A DNA stretch of 64,000 nucleotides from Alphaproteobacteria bacterium (GCA_017635595.1 JAGBLF010000018.1:38664-102663); one strand, 5' to 3'. Shown: positions 1 to 9,895, numbered from the stretch's first letter. A program made the numbers and translations. The notes: generated from the letters alone by a model not told the origin.

Positions 1-730
1 CGGTTGGTGGGGCAGAGGCGGTTTTAATAAAACGATAAATGCCATCAAATTTAATATGCAGGCGGCAAAAGCTTTGGATATGGATAACCTGAAATTGCTG
101 ATTCATAATGCAGTGGCTTACGAACAGGAAAATAATACCGAAATGGCGTGGATATACGCCAAGCAGGCTGAAGCCATGGTGCGCTTTGATGCGCAAACAA
201 CAGGGCAGATTGCCAAATTTATCGAAGCGTTAAATTTTAAACCGCAAAAGAAAATCACCATTCCGTACTGGAATGATAAAGAACTTAAACGCCGTCAAAT
301 GCTGTTTCCGTCAGTTTTAGTAATGTTTGTCGTGTTTGTGCTGTTGCTGTCGGGAGTTAAACAAGGTTTACTTCAAGTTAATAAAACAGTCAGTGACGGA
401 TACTATGAAGCCGTGATGATAAGCGGCCGGATTGTACCGTCGGATATGGTTGAAAGCCATATAATTAAAGTCGACAGCGACGGAACAAGCCGTGAATATC
501 TGGTCCATTTTAAGCATAATTGCACGATTTACTACGGACCTGATACGCGTTATACGCCTATGGCCGAAGGCCTTGAGGGACAAACGGTGCGTATTACCGG
601 ACACACGTTCAACAAAGCATGGCTCAGGGTAGTATTGGATAACGGCGAAATCGGCTATGTTCATAAAAGCAATCTTGAAAAAGGTATGGGAAATCCCGTG
701 CCGTCAAACAGTCAGGTATACAGAGGATAA
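1..730 (+). CDS. Sel1/TPR-like membrane protein with SH3-like tail (5' truncated)
   Basis: The frame is open from the first bases of the window, so the true start lies upstream; the first internal Met is at 56. The visible part has helical repeat-like sequence rich in Ala (about 75 residues, resembling Sel1/TPR repeats), a basic linker, one membrane segment (LFPSVLVMFVVFVLLLSG) and an approximately 110-residue C-terminal region. The end of that region (VRITG, WLRVVLDNGEIGYVHKSNL) looks like a bacterial SH3 domain. This suggests a cytoplasmic repeat domain joined to a periplasmic SH3-like domain that might bind cell-wall material. Function is unknown. It ends 3 bases before tgt, so the two are probably cotranscribed. 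Domain assignment is by eye. Confidence 0.6.
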   Translation, partial: GWWGRGGFNKTINAIKFNMQAAKALDMDNLKLLIHNAVAYEQENNTEMAWIYAKQAEAMVRFDAQTTGQIAKFIEALNFKPQKKITIPYWNDKELKRRQMLFPSVLVMFVVFVLLLSGVKQGLLQVNKTVSDGYYEAVMISGRIVPSDMVESHIIKVDSDGTSREYLVHFKHNCTIYYGPDTRYTPMAEGLEGQTVRITGHTFNKAWLRVVLDNGEIGYVHKSNLEKGMGNPVPSNSQVYRG

Positions 731-1858
<1,128 letters not shown>

Positions 1859-1859
1859 A

Positions 1860-2810
1860 ATGACAGCCGCTGAAAACGATATTATCGAAACTTTTAAAGA
1901 AGAAAACCGCAAAGAGGGTATCAGAGTTTTTGTTGCCGGCGGTTCGCGTTCGGGACATGACGAAATTTATGCCAAAGAAGCTTACAATCTTGGTAAGAAA
2001 ATTGTCAAAATGGAGTTTAAGCTTGATTTCGGTTTATCTAACAGCGGAATTATGGGAGCCGTGGCTAAAGGTGTTTTAGATGGGTGGAATAAAAGACAAA
2101 TTAAGCAAAATAAGCAAGAAGAAATGCCGATACAAGGTATTACAACTTCAAAATATTTTGCACTGTACCAAACAGATGACAACTTAATTAAAAAAATGGA
2201 TATTGTGGTCGCTAAAACACTTGAAGAGCGCAAGAGAATGCTGTTGAAAGCCGATTTTGTTGTATTTGCTCCGGGTGGTGTTGGTACGTTGGATGAGCTG
2301 GCCTATGATTGTGTTGCCATGCAAGATGATATGCTTCCGATGAAACCATTTATCATTTATAATATTAACGGTTTTTTTCATCACTTGCTTGAATATCTTA
2401 AATTTATGGCATATGAAGGATTCGCCGAGCCGGTGCCGTTTATTGTGGTGGATGATGCTGATGAATTGGAAGTGGCTTTTCGCTTGTTGAAGTATCGATA
2501 TAACAAGTGCGCCAACGGCAAAGAAGCTTATGCAAACGCCCGTCAGCTTGTTTATGAATTACCTTATTTTATTAAGATGAAAACCAACTATGATATGGAT
2601 GTTGATAATGTGATGATACATATCAATCGCATTAATGAACAAGGCGATGAACAAGACAGACAGTTTTTGCAAGACGAAATTGAAACAGCATATCTGGAAA
2701 AAGAAATTGAAAGAATGTATGATCGTTTGATGCACACCGGACAAGATACAGGTAAAGTCAGTGAAAAATTGAGCCGGCTTAAAAAGAGAAGAAAAGATAT
2801 TTTTAAATGA
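1860..2810 (+). CDS. LOG family protein (lysine decarboxylase-like fold)
   Basis: LOG-family enzymes have a Rossmann-like nucleotide-binding fold and often act as nucleotide 5'-monophosphate phosphoribohydrolases. The family hallmark PGGVGTLDEL is present at about residues 134-143, and the N-terminal GGSRSGHDEIY resembles the GSS/GGR nucleotide loop. I chose the ATG at 1860 (316 residues), just after the tgt stop, over an upstream Met at 1821 that would overlap tgt. At 316 residues it is much longer than the usual roughly 190, because of a charged helical C-terminal extension of about 100 residues ending KKRRKDIFK. It overlaps the next gene by four bases (ATGA). The physiological substrate cannot be told from sequence. 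Confidence 0.85.
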   Translation: MTAAENDIIETFKEENRKEGIRVFVAGGSRSGHDEIYAKEAYNLGKKIVKMEFKLDFGLSNSGIMGAVAKGVLDGWNKRQIKQNKQEEMPIQGITTSKYFALYQTDDNLIKKMDIVVAKTLEERKRMLLKADFVVFAPGGVGTLDELAYDCVAMQDDMLPMKPFIIYNINGFFHHLLEYLKFMAYEGFAEPVPFIVVDDADELEVAFRLLKYRYNKCANGKEAYANARQLVYELPYFIKMKTNYDMDVDNVMIHINRINEQGDEQDRQFLQDEIETAYLEKEIERMYDRLMHTGQDTGKVSEKLSRLKKRRKDIFK

Positions 2811-4543
2811 GTGTTTGGGCTTTTATATTCAAATATCTGAAAAAAACAAAAGTTATGGCCGGAATTATACTGATTGCCATTATTGCCCGCAGTATTGCCG
2901 ATCGTGGTGAAATTTATGCTATGGCACAAACCATCGGACTGTTGCCGAAGTATACGACCGATAAAAATGTTTTGAGCGATATTATCTTTTATATATGCCT
3001 GTTGGGCTTTTTTCTGGTAGCCGAGGGGGTAACCAACTATATATGGCGTTATACGGGCGGCAAATTTCAGCCGTATTTTTCAAGCCTTGTATATAAAGAT
3101 ATTTTCACGACGGTCCATCACCAGTCCATGACATTTTTTAATGAAGAAATGGCCGGTAAAGTTGCTTCCAAAACCAAAAATATCGTTTCGGGTATTCGGG
3201 ATATATACGGACACTTTGTCTTTGGCTTGATTCGTCCGGTAGCCGGCATACTTGTCAGTTTATTTCTGATTTGCCGTGCCGATTGGCTGACCGGAATGTG
3301 CATTTCGATTCTTAATCTTATTTTTATGGCAGCCATCATCTTTATTCGCCGCAAAATAGGCTCTTTTGCCGAAAAACGTGCACGTTTTCATGCTGAAACG
3401 GACGGCGTTTTCATCGATACGGTTACCAACTCCGATTTAGTAAAAAGTTTTGCCAATTATTTTTATGAAAAAAGCAAATTTTACGGCGTATTGAAAAAAG
3501 CCGTTCGTTCGGAGCAAGATGAACGAACCAAAGATGCTCTGTTTGATTTAGAAGGCAAATGCGTTTTTTACAGCGCCTATCTCTTATCTTGTATTTCCGT
3601 TTTTTACAGTTGGTATCTCGGACGCTTGGAATTAGCGGATGTTGTTATGACAACGTCGCTTTTGACGGGATTAATGATGGAAGTTAATAATATCGGCTTT
3701 TTCGCCGGTGAATTTGCGCAATTATACGGACAGGTTAAAGACGGATTGGAACTTATTTTTCAGCCGTGTCTTGTTGCAGATGCGCCGGATGCGCATAATA
3801 TTAAAATGCGCGGCAAAGCGATTAAATTTGATAAAATTTCGTATCATTATAATAATAAAGATGACTTGTTTCAGAATTTTAATCTGCACGTTAAATCCGG
3901 TGAAAAAGTGGGCTTGGTCGGGCATTCGGGAAGCGGTAAATCAACATTGATTAAGCTGCTGGTCCGTTATTTCGATGTAACGGATGGTAAAATCACTGTC
4001 GGCGGTGAGGATATTCGTCAAGTTCGCCAGAATAGTTTGCGCGCACAAATAGCGGTTATTCCGCAAGATACAACCTTATTTAACCGCACAATTATGGAAA
4101 ATATCCGTTACGGCAATGTCAACGCTACCGACGAAGATGTCATAAAAGCCGCTAAAATGGCATATGCCGATGAGTTTATCAAAGAATTGCCCAATGGTTA
4201 TGATAGTAAAGTCGGAGAGCGCGGTGTTATGCTCTCGGGTGGTGAACGTCAGCGGATTGCCATTGCGCGGGCCATTTTGAAAAATGCGCCGATTTTGATT
4301 TTGGACGAGGCAACGTCGGCGTTGGACAGCGAAAGCGAACAATACATTCAAAAATCATTGAAAAAATTAATGAATGGCAAAACGGTTATAGCTATTGCCC
4401 ATCGCTTATCAACGCTTAAAGAAATGGACAGACTTATTGTGATGGATAACGGCAAAATCATCGAAGAAGGTACGCATAACGAATTACTTAAGCGCAAAGG
4501 CGCCTATCACCGGTTTTATCAAATACAAAGTCTGAACAGATAA
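2807..4543 (+). CDS. ABC exporter, fused membrane and ATPase domains
   Basis: This 578-residue half-transporter has an N-terminal six-helix ABC-type exporter domain (about residues 1-325) and a C-terminal ATPase. The ATPase has Walker A GHSGSGKST (about 372), signature LSGGERQR (about 477), Walker B ILILDEATSALD (about 497) and the switch His in AIAHRLS. It belongs to the MsbA/Atm1-like class and would work as a homodimer; the substrate (lipid, peptide or Fe-S/thiol compound) is not evident. The start overlaps the LOG gene, giving an apparent tgt-LOG-ABC transcription unit. No terminator follows, but the next gene has its own promoter. Confidence 0.9.
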   Translation: MSVWAFIFKYLKKTKVMAGIILIAIIARSIADRGEIYAMAQTIGLLPKYTTDKNVLSDIIFYICLLGFFLVAEGVTNYIWRYTGGKFQPYFSSLVYKDIFTTVHHQSMTFFNEEMAGKVASKTKNIVSGIRDIYGHFVFGLIRPVAGILVSLFLICRADWLTGMCISILNLIFMAAIIFIRRKIGSFAEKRARFHAETDGVFIDTVTNSDLVKSFANYFYEKSKFYGVLKKAVRSEQDERTKDALFDLEGKCVFYSAYLLSCISVFYSWYLGRLELADVVMTTSLLTGLMMEVNNIGFFAGEFAQLYGQVKDGLELIFQPCLVADAPDAHNIKMRGKAIKFDKISYHYNNKDDLFQNFNLHVKSGEKVGLVGHSGSGKSTLIKLLVRYFDVTDGKITVGGEDIRQVRQNSLRAQIAVIPQDTTLFNRTIMENIRYGNVNATDEDVIKAAKMAYADEFIKELPNGYDSKVGERGVMLSGGERQRIAIARAILKNAPILILDEATSALDSESEQYIQKSLKKLMNGKTVIAIAHRLSTLKEMDRLIVMDNGKIIEEGTHNELLKRKGAYHRFYQIQSLNR

Positions 4544-4550
4544 AAACTTC

Positions 4551-4578
4551 TTGCAAAAATTTATAAATCGCCTATATT
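4551..4578 (+). promoter_or_regulatory. sigma70-type promoter for the aldolase gene
   Basis: A -35 TTGCAA at 4551-4556 and a -10 TATATT at 4573-4578 are separated by 16 bases, upstream of the aldolase gene. The same spacing and near-identical boxes recur upstream of trxA and tyrS, which supports reality. Confidence 0.55.
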
Positions 4579-4613
4579 CAAGCCAGTGAAAAATAATTTT
4601 TAGGGAGATAAAT

Positions 4614-5663
4614 ATGCCTTTAGTTTCTATGCGTCAAATTCTTGACCACGCTGCCGAGCATAATTACGGTGTTCCGGCCTTTAACATCAACAATATGGAA
4701 CAAATTTTAGCTGTATTACAGGCGGCTAAAAAAGTGAATGCTCCGGTTATTATTCAAACTTCGACCGGTGCGCGCAAATATGCCGGTGATCCGATGATTC
4801 GTCATATGATTCAAGCCGGTATAGAGATGTTTCCGGAATTGCCGATTTGTTTGCACCAAGATCACGGTTCAAGCGTTAATATTTGCCAATCAGCCATCGT
4901 AAACGGATTCTCCTCGGTTATGATGGACGGCTCGTTGGAAGCTGACGGCAAAACTCCGTCTTCATTTGAATACAATGTTCGCGTTACCCAAGAAGTTGTT
5001 GCTCGCGCTCACGCTGTCGGCGCTTCGGTTGAAGGCGAAATAGGTGTTATCGGTTCTTTGGAAACCGGAAAAGCCGATAAGGAAGATGGTATCGGTGCTG
5101 AAGGTAAGTTAGATAAAAAGCGTTTAGTTACCGATCCGGATGAAGCTGCCGAATTTGTTAATTTGACACATTTGGATGCTTTGGCTGTTGCCGTCGGTAC
5201 ATCTCACGGCGCATACAAATTTACTCGTAAGCCGGATGGCGAAATCTTAGCAATTGATGTTATTGAGAAAATTCATGCCAAATTGCCGAATACGCATTTG
5301 GTAATGCATGGGTCTTCTTCGGTTCCGCAAGAATTACAAGACTTAATCAATGCATATGGCGGTCAAATTCCGCAAACATACGGTGTTCCGGTAGAAGAAA
5401 TCGTCCGCGGTATTAAATCCGGTGTTCGTAAAGTTAACGTTGATACCGATTCGCGTATGGCTATTACCGGTGCTATTCGTCGTTTGTTCAATGAAAAACC
5501 GTCGGAATTCGATCCGCGTAAATATTTGAAACCGGCAATTGAAGAAATGCAAAAAGTTTGCGAAGATCGTTATATTGCTTTTGGCGCAGCAGGACAAGCC
5601 GATAAAATCAAGGCAATTCCGTTGTCCGAAATGGCTAAACGTTATGCAGCCGGCGAAATTTAA
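4614..5663 (+). CDS. fba: Fructose-bisphosphate aldolase, class II
   Basis: This is a zinc-dependent aldolase of glycolysis/gluconeogenesis that interconverts fructose 1,6-bisphosphate with dihydroxyacetone phosphate and glyceraldehyde 3-phosphate. The 349-residue length and motifs fit the class II family: VPAFNINN near the N terminus, CLHQDHGSS (about 78-86, metal/substrate region), [19 protein letters not shown] and HGSSSVP. The ribosome binding site GGGAG lies 7-8 bases before ATG 4614. It has its own promoter and a strong terminator, so it is a single-gene unit, as expected of a highly expressed enzyme. Codon use looks more biased than in neighbours, with recurrent GGT and CGT. Confidence 0.95.
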   Translation: MPLVSMRQILDHAAEHNYGVPAFNINNMEQILAVLQAAKKVNAPVIIQTSTGARKYAGDPMIRHMIQAGIEMFPELPICLHQDHGSSVNICQSAIVNGFSSVMMDGSLEADGKTPSSFEYNVRVTQEVVARAHAVGASVEGEIGVIGSLETGKADKEDGIGAEGKLDKKRLVTDPDEAAEFVNLTHLDALAVAVGTSHGAYKFTRKPDGEILAIDVIEKIHAKLPNTHLVMHGSSSVPQELQDLINAYGGQIPQTYGVPVEEIVRGIKSGVRKVNVDTDSRMAITGAIRRLFNEKPSEFDPRKYLKPAIEEMQKVCEDRYIAFGAAGQADKIKAIPLSEMAKRYAAGEI

Positions 5664-5688
5664 TATTATCGCAAATGTTGAAAATAAG

Positions 5689-5714
5689 AGCCTCGGGATT
5701 TCCGAGGCTTTTTT
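5689..5714 (+). terminator. Intrinsic terminator after fba
   Basis: The stem GCCTCGG (5690-5696) pairs perfectly with CCGAGGC (5702-5708) around a five-base loop, followed by a T-tract. Confidence 0.9.
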
Positions 5715-5740
5715 ACCATTTAAAGAAGATTAATAAAATT

Positions 5741-6085
5741 TCAAATTAGAGAAGCGGCCGAGACTCTCGACATCGCTGCGCTTGGCAAGAGTGACATTAA
5801 AGTAAAATTGTTATCATTGTTTTTATTTTTACCCGTCATTCTTGAGCCAATATTTTTATCTGTCATTCTTGAGCCGCAGGCTCGAGAATCTCGGCAAATT
5901 AAAGAATCAGCCGAGATCTTCGACTGCGCTTTGCTTGTCAAAGATGACATTAAAATGATTTGGCCGAGATCCTCGCATTCGCAAGGATGACTTTTTTTGT
6001 TATCAACAAAAACGGAATTGGAATTAAGGCTCAGAACCTCAGAACCTGCAGAAAGAGAGAGACTTTGCTTAGTTAAATTTAACAT
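5741..6085 (-). CDS. Small ORF of a repeated family, extended through palindromic repeats
   Basis: A Met at 6085 sits behind a good ribosome binding site (AGGAG then 8 bases). The first 30 residues (MLNLTKQSLSLSAGSEVLSL...) match a second copy at 20416-20514, which ends after 32 residues. Here the frame continues into low-complexity sequence encoded by dispersed palindromic repeats (5757-5991), giving 114 residues. No domain is recognisable. The paired copies with conserved start signals suggest a real small gene family or a mobile cassette; the C-terminal two-thirds looks like a by-product of repeat insertion. It might not be expressed. Confidence 0.35.
   Translation of the reverse strand: MLNLTKQSLSLSAGSEVLSLNSNSVFVDNKKSHPCECEDLGQIILMSSLTSKAQSKISADSLICRDSRACGSRMTDKNIGSRMTGKNKNNDNNFTLMSLLPSAAMSRVSAASLI
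5757..5991. repeat. Cluster of dispersed palindromic repeats
   Basis: Five related, partly palindromic units can be read: 5757-5795, a fragment at 5835-5850, 5862-5895 (opposite orientation), 5910-5948 and 5963-5991. The shared theme is GCCGAGAT-C-TCGA at one end and AAGATGAC/AAGAGTGAC at the other, with a variable GC-rich loop. Such units are typical of short interspersed palindromic repeats that scatter through many bacterial intergenic regions. They fill most of the 519-base gap between fba and the F0 operon. Confidence 0.75.
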
Positions 6086-6176
6086 TTGTCTTTCTCCTGA
6101 AATATAAGTGATTATGCATAACACATAGAACAAAGTGCCATATTTTTAATATAAAGTAAAGTATGACGAAAGTAAT
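5991..6176. repeat. Copy A of a duplicated ~180-bp element
   Basis: This stretch is about 85-90% identical to 20426-20605. The copy covers the start and first 30 codons of a small minus-strand ORF, its ribosome binding site, a conserved palindrome TTATGCATAA and a common outer end (minus strand ATTACTTTCGTCATAC). The identity extends through noncoding sequence, so the whole cassette was duplicated, not just the ORF. Confidence 0.8.
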
Positions 6177-6182
6177 AGGACT

Positions 6183-6842
6183 TTAAGTAGTAAATTTATC
6201 CAATTCTTCAATAGCTTCATCAATTAAACGGCCTTGGTCCGTTTCTTTTAAGTATTGCCGAATAGCTTTTTGAGCTAAGTTGATTGATAAAGTTGCGGCC
6301 GATGAATTGATTTCATGATAAACTTTAGCCGTAGATGCTTTAATGCGCCGATCTGCTTCATCTTCTCTGATTTTCAGACTTTCCCGTAAATAAGCTAATT
6401 CTGTTTCTTTAGACCTGTTCAAAGAGACGCGAGCATTTTCAATAATCTGTTGCGCTTCCTTCTCGGCATTTTGGTATTTGCGTTCATAATCGGAAAGCAG
6501 AACTTGAGCATCATCACGCAATTTAGCCGCCTCGTCAATTGAATTGATAACATTCTGAATACGGCGTTGCAATGCAGTCCTGATATAAAGAAACAACGGT
6601 TTAAGCAATACAATAACAGAAACAATAAAAGCTAAACCGACCCAGAATTCGATTTCAGTATAAAAAGTGCCGGTATGCGTTTCGACAGCAGAGGTTTTAT
6701 TTACCGCAGTATCAAAAATACCGGTCACATTTTCAGCAGCATCTATAATGGCACTTTGTGTCGCATCAATCAATTCATTGCCCTTGGACAATGTCCCTTG
6801 AAATGATTCCGTGACCGGAGAGGCGGCAATTTCTTCATCCAT
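6183..6842 (-). CDS. atpF: ATP synthase F0 subunit b
   Basis: The b subunit forms the peripheral stalk that holds F1 against the rotor. This 219-residue protein has an unusually long N-terminal segment (about 50 residues, Thr/Ala/Ser rich), one membrane helix (about residues 65-87) and a long charged amphipathic helix with no breaks, as expected. A good ribosome binding site (AAAGGAG) precedes Met 6842. It overlaps the end of b' by eight bases and is the last gene of the F0 operon. Typical b subunits are about 160 residues, so the extra N terminus, preceding the membrane helix, is unusual. Confidence 0.85.
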   Translation of the reverse strand: MDEEIAASPVTESFQGTLSKGNELIDATQSAIIDAAENVTGIFDTAVNKTSAVETHTGTFYTEIEFWVGLAFIVSVIVLLKPLFLYIRTALQRRIQNVINSIDEAAKLRDDAQVLLSDYERKYQNAEKEAQQIIENARVSLNRSKETELAYLRESLKIREDEADRRIKASTAKVYHEINSSAATLSINLAQKAIRQYLKETDQGRLIDEAIEELDKFTT

Positions 6843-7323
6843 TGCTTTTCTCCTTTTTAGCGGCTTTGGCTATATCTTTTCGGCTGATTTTGCTAAATCC
6901 GAGTTTATTGACAATATCGAACGCCAGATCCTGGGATATGAGCTCGATTTGTTGATATGCCATCTCCTTCTCTTTTTCTAAAGTTGTTTCGTTGGTCAGA
7001 ATTTTTTTATTACATTCATCACTTAAACTTTTTTCGGTTTGTTTAAGATAAACACTTGTTTCTCGTTGACTGTCTGCAATTTCTTTTTCGGCAACCGCTT
7101 TGGCTGTCGTTATGGCCTGATTATAGGCTTTTAGAGACTGCTCGGCCTGCAGACGCAAATGCTCGGCCCTTTGAATAAAATCGTTAATTTTACGTTTGCG
7201 CTGTTCAATAATATCGGTTAATTTCGGCGTAATGCACACAGACAGCAATCCCCACAATGTGCAAAAGCACACGAGAAGCCAAAAAGCTTGCGATAAAAAT
7301 GTTGAGACGTTTATCTGTGGCAT
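6835..7323 (-). CDS. atpG: ATP synthase F0 subunit b'
   Basis: This is the second, divergent b-type stalk subunit found in alphaproteobacteria and phototrophs, where b and b' form a heterodimer. It is 162 residues: an N-terminal helix (SQAFWLLVCFCTLWGLLSVC), then the conserved ITPKLTDIIEQRKRKI turn into a long charged coiled coil. Position between the c and b genes matches the usual alphaproteobacterial order. The symbol atpG is sometimes used for b' and sometimes for gamma; here it means b'. Confidence 0.9.
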   Translation of the reverse strand: MPQINVSTFLSQAFWLLVCFCTLWGLLSVCITPKLTDIIEQRKRKINDFIQRAEHLRLQAEQSLKAYNQAITTAKAVAEKEIADSQRETSVYLKQTEKSLSDECNKKILTNETTLEKEKEMAYQQIELISQDLAFDIVNKLGFSKISRKDIAKAAKKEKSNG

Positions 7324-7336
7324 ATTGCCCCCGAAA

Positions 7337-7576
7337 TCAGAAGAAAATCAACAACACAGCAATAACAAACATATACAAAGCAATGGCCTCAATTGAACCC
7401 ATGCCGATAAAACCGAAACTCTGCACATCTTTTTTAACTTGCGGGTTACGGCCGACGGTTTCAATCAAAGTTGTCCATAATTTTGCTAAGCCCCAAGCGG
7501 TAACCGTCATCGCTAAAGCACAAAGACCGATGGCAATATAAGCAGCCGATTTATCTTGTAAAATTTCGTTTTCCAT
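7337..7576 (-). CDS. atpE: ATP synthase F0 subunit c
   Basis: The c subunit forms the proton-driven rotor ring. It has 79 residues as two helices joined by the conserved polar loop GRNPQV. The proton-carrying carboxylate is the Glu in GMGSIEAIALY of helix 2. The usual helix-1 GxGxGxG packing motif is replaced by AWGLA, with small residues kept at some but not all positions; the surrounding stretch carries bulky Trp and Met residues. This could alter ring packing or stoichiometry. Start Met 7576 follows a ribosome binding site (AAAGGAT). Confidence 0.93.
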   Translation of the reverse strand: MENEILQDKSAAYIAIGLCALAMTVTAWGLAKLWTTLIETVGRNPQVKKDVQSFGFIGMGSIEAIALYMFVIAVLLIFF

Positions 7577-7602
7577 TTTTTATCCTTTCAGTTGGTTAAA
7601 GG

Positions 7603-8325
7603 TTATTCTTCGGTTATTGCCTGGCTCAAATATACGCAGCTGAGTATGGTATAAATATAAGCCTGCAATAACGCAATAAACATTTCAAACATAATGATAC
7701 ACATATCAATAACGAATGGGATTGCTCCGAAAATACCCAAAACGACTATGAACGATCCCAAAATTTTTAAGGTGATATGCCCGACGGACATATTAACCGC
7801 CAGACGAATAGTTAAGCTAAACGGTTTTGACAGCATGGACAGTATTTCTATCGGTACAATCAGCGGGGCCATTACCAATGGTATGCCATGCGGAAAAAAT
7901 GTCCTGAAATACTCCCACCCGCGGTGTTTAAGGCCAAAAAATATATTAAGCAACAGACAAAATATCGAAAGTGTTCCGACAGCAGCAATATGCGAGGTAA
8001 AAGTAAAACTGTAAGGAAAAAGACCTAACAGATTGCCACAAGCAATAAAAGTAAACAACGTAAAGACAAACGAAAAATATTTAACCCCATCCTTGCCCAT
8101 TGTTTCACCAATCATTCCTTGAATAAAGTCATAAACTGCTTCGGATATGGCTTGCCCGGCAGAAGGAATAATATTACGTTTCCTTAAACAAATCTCGAAA
8201 AATAAAAACACGAAGGCGACGGTAATTACCATACACAAAGCCGAATTGGTAAACGATAAGTCAAAACCGTTTACCTGCCAAGGAATTATCCGTTTAATTT
8301 CAAATTGCTCTAAAGGGTTTTCCAT
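7603..8325 (-). CDS. atpB: ATP synthase F0 subunit a
   Basis: Subunit a is the stator proton channel. This 240-residue protein has five to six membrane helices, and the essential Arg is in SLTIRLAVNMSVGHI (about residue 174). The C-terminal helix region IALLQAYIYTILSCVYLSQA matches the family. It sits between atpI and atpE in the conserved order. F1 genes are not in the window, which is normal for alphaproteobacteria, where F0 and F1 are separate operons. Confidence 0.95.
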   Translation of the reverse strand: MENPLEQFEIKRIIPWQVNGFDLSFTNSALCMVITVAFVFLFFEICLRKRNIIPSAGQAISEAVYDFIQGMIGETMGKDGVKYFSFVFTLFTFIACGNLLGLFPYSFTFTSHIAAVGTLSIFCLLLNIFFGLKHRGWEYFRTFFPHGIPLVMAPLIVPIEILSMLSKPFSLTIRLAVNMSVGHITLKILGSFIVVLGIFGAIPFVIDMCIIMFEMFIALLQAYIYTILSCVYLSQAITEE

Positions 8326-8328
8326 AAA

Positions 8329-8640
8329 TTACTCCCGCGTGTCGTTATTTATACTGTTATATAATTTATAAATGTTTAAGATTCCCGCCGAAAAACCCAA
8401 AAAGGAAAGAATTATGGTAAAAATTGGCAAAGTTGAGCAAAAATCGTCTATCAGATAACCGATACATAAACCGATAAAAATCGGCGCAATAAAATCCGTA
8501 GTCATCTGTACGCCCAAATTATATTTGCGTATGGTTACGGATGGCGATGCTCTATTTTCGGTTTGTCTTTTGAGGGAGGTTATTCTCTCATCAAGTTTTT
8601 GCAAATCTTGGGGTAATTCCGTCATTTGAAAATCCGTCAA
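8329..8640 (-). CDS. atpI: AtpI-like ATP synthase assembly protein
   Basis: This is a 103-residue protein with a charged N-terminal half and two membrane helices (FIAPIFIGLCIGYLIDD and LPIFTIILSFLGFSAGILN). The layout and position immediately upstream of subunit a match AtpI, which helps assemble the c ring. It starts one base from the end of the upstream DsbA-like gene, so translation is likely coupled. Confidence 0.85.
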   Translation of the reverse strand: MTDFQMTELPQDLQKLDERITSLKRQTENRASPSVTIRKYNLGVQMTTDFIAPIFIGLCIGYLIDDFCSTLPIFTIILSFLGFSAGILNIYKLYNSINNDTRE

Positions 8641-9363
8641 CTACATGCGAGATAAACGGCTTTCGATATATTGTTTAAAATCATCGTAATTATGGACACC
8701 GTATACTATTTCATTTCCGTCACTTCCTTGGAAGAAAAATGCCGGTGTACCCTTAATACCCAAGCGGGTTATTGCTTCCTGACGATTTGAGATAATATCC
8801 TGAGCCGCACTATCATCGTTCATGCAAGCTTGAGCTTCGCTGTATGATAAACCGTATTCGGCAGCGTAGCGAACCAACTGTTCGTCATCACTGTCTAATA
8901 CCCAAAAACGCTGCCGATCAAATAATCTGTTTAAAAACCCAAAGTAATTTTCATATGTCAGACAATTAGATAATAAAGCTGCTTTCATAGACTTTTTATC
9001 TAACGGGAAATTCACAAAAATAACTCTGAGCTGTCCTTTATCAATATACTCTTCTTTTAATTTAGGCAGAATGTCATTATGAAAATCGGAACAATGCGGA
9101 CAACCTAAAGAAGAATACTCATACAAGGTCAAAGGAGCACTGGCCGAACCTAAAGCGTATTTTTGCGAAGCACCGAGAGCAATATTACCCGGCAGAACGG
9201 TTGCTATACCATTTTTGACAGCGGCTTCGGCATCCGCTTTTAAATAAACAATATGTCCGTCGATATAAGCAAATCCCTTAAAGTTGAAATAAAATAAACC
9301 CGCTATGAAAAAAACAACAATTAAAGATAATGTGCTGCTTATTTTTTTGATTATACTTTCCAA
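8641..9363 (-). CDS. DsbA-family periplasmic thiol oxidoreductase
   Basis: It has a membrane anchor or signal segment (TLSLIVVFFIAGLFYFNF) followed by a thioredoxin-fold DsbA domain with active site SLGCPHCSDFH and cis-Pro loop GTPAFF. It should act on disulfides of exported proteins. I prefer a TTG start at 9363, 7 bases after AGGAG, giving 240 residues; the first ATG (9402) would overlap dciA by 29 bases and has no good binding site. A dciA-dsbA-like order is common in alphaproteobacteria. Here the pair leads directly into the F0 genes. Confidence 0.88.
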   Translation of the reverse strand: MESIIKKISSTLSLIVVFFIAGLFYFNFKGFAYIDGHIVYLKADAEAAVKNGIATVLPGNIALGASQKYALGSASAPLTLYEYSSLGCPHCSDFHNDILPKLKEEYIDKGQLRVIFVNFPLDKKSMKAALLSNCLTYENYFGFLNRLFDRQRFWVLDSDDEQLVRYAAEYGLSYSEAQACMNDDSAAQDIISNRQEAITRLGIKGTPAFFFQGSDGNEIVYGVHNYDDFKQYIESRLSRM

Positions 9364-9373
9364 AACAATACTC

Positions 9374-9895
9374 CTATTTTTTGCGCCGATTAAAAACGGC
9401 AATACCCAAATTTTTAAGGGTTTCCTTCAATTCGGGATTACTGACATCCTTTATTAACTCCGTAATATATGATTCTTCGGCTTCGGTTACAAGATTTTTT
9501 TTCACGTTATCAATGTTTTTTTTGCTTATTAAAAAATATTCCGGATTGGTATTTTGTATAATTTTCAGTTTGCTGACGGCTTTATATCCGAAATATGTGT
9601 TAATTTTATCTAAGATTCGAGGTTCATTTTGGCGGATTTCCATGGCGAAAGCGCCGCTTAAAACCGCTATAGTCAAGCAGCCGTCAGTTCGCTCGTCTTT
9701 ACGAAAAGTCAGCTTTTGCGGCAAACTATACCGAGCTAGTTCTTCACCGATAATATGCTTCCAATTCGTCAATAAATCCGTTTCCATAAATCCGCGCGTG
9801 CCCAAAAGTTGTTTGGCCAGAGGCATTAGTGTTTTGCTGATACTTGTTAAGTCTTTAGATTTTCGTTCGGAACTGATGATAATTTTTTTTGCCAT
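9374..9895 (-). CDS. dciA: DciA/DUF721 family protein
   Basis: This 173-residue protein carries the DUF721 core (LLTNWKHIIGEELARYSLP, then GCLTIAVLSGAFAMEIR and ILDKINTYFG), the family identified with DciA, the ancestral loader of the DnaB helicase. The C-terminal half is helical and charged. Its Met overlaps the xer stop region by one base (9895). Function is inferred from the family. Confidence 0.8.
   Translation of the reverse strand: MAKKIIISSERKSKDLTSISKTLMPLAKQLLGTRGFMETDLLTNWKHIIGEELARYSLPQKLTFRKDERTDGCLTIAVLSGAFAMEIRQNEPRILDKINTYFGYKAVSKLKIIQNTNPEYFLISKKNIDNVKKNLVTEAEESYITELIKDVSNPELKETLKNLGIAVFNRRKK

Noticed and set aside
5757..5991. CRISPR or attachment site
   Set aside because: Units are irregularly spaced, in both orientations and imperfect, as in interspersed palindromic repeats; no cas or integrase gene is adjacent.
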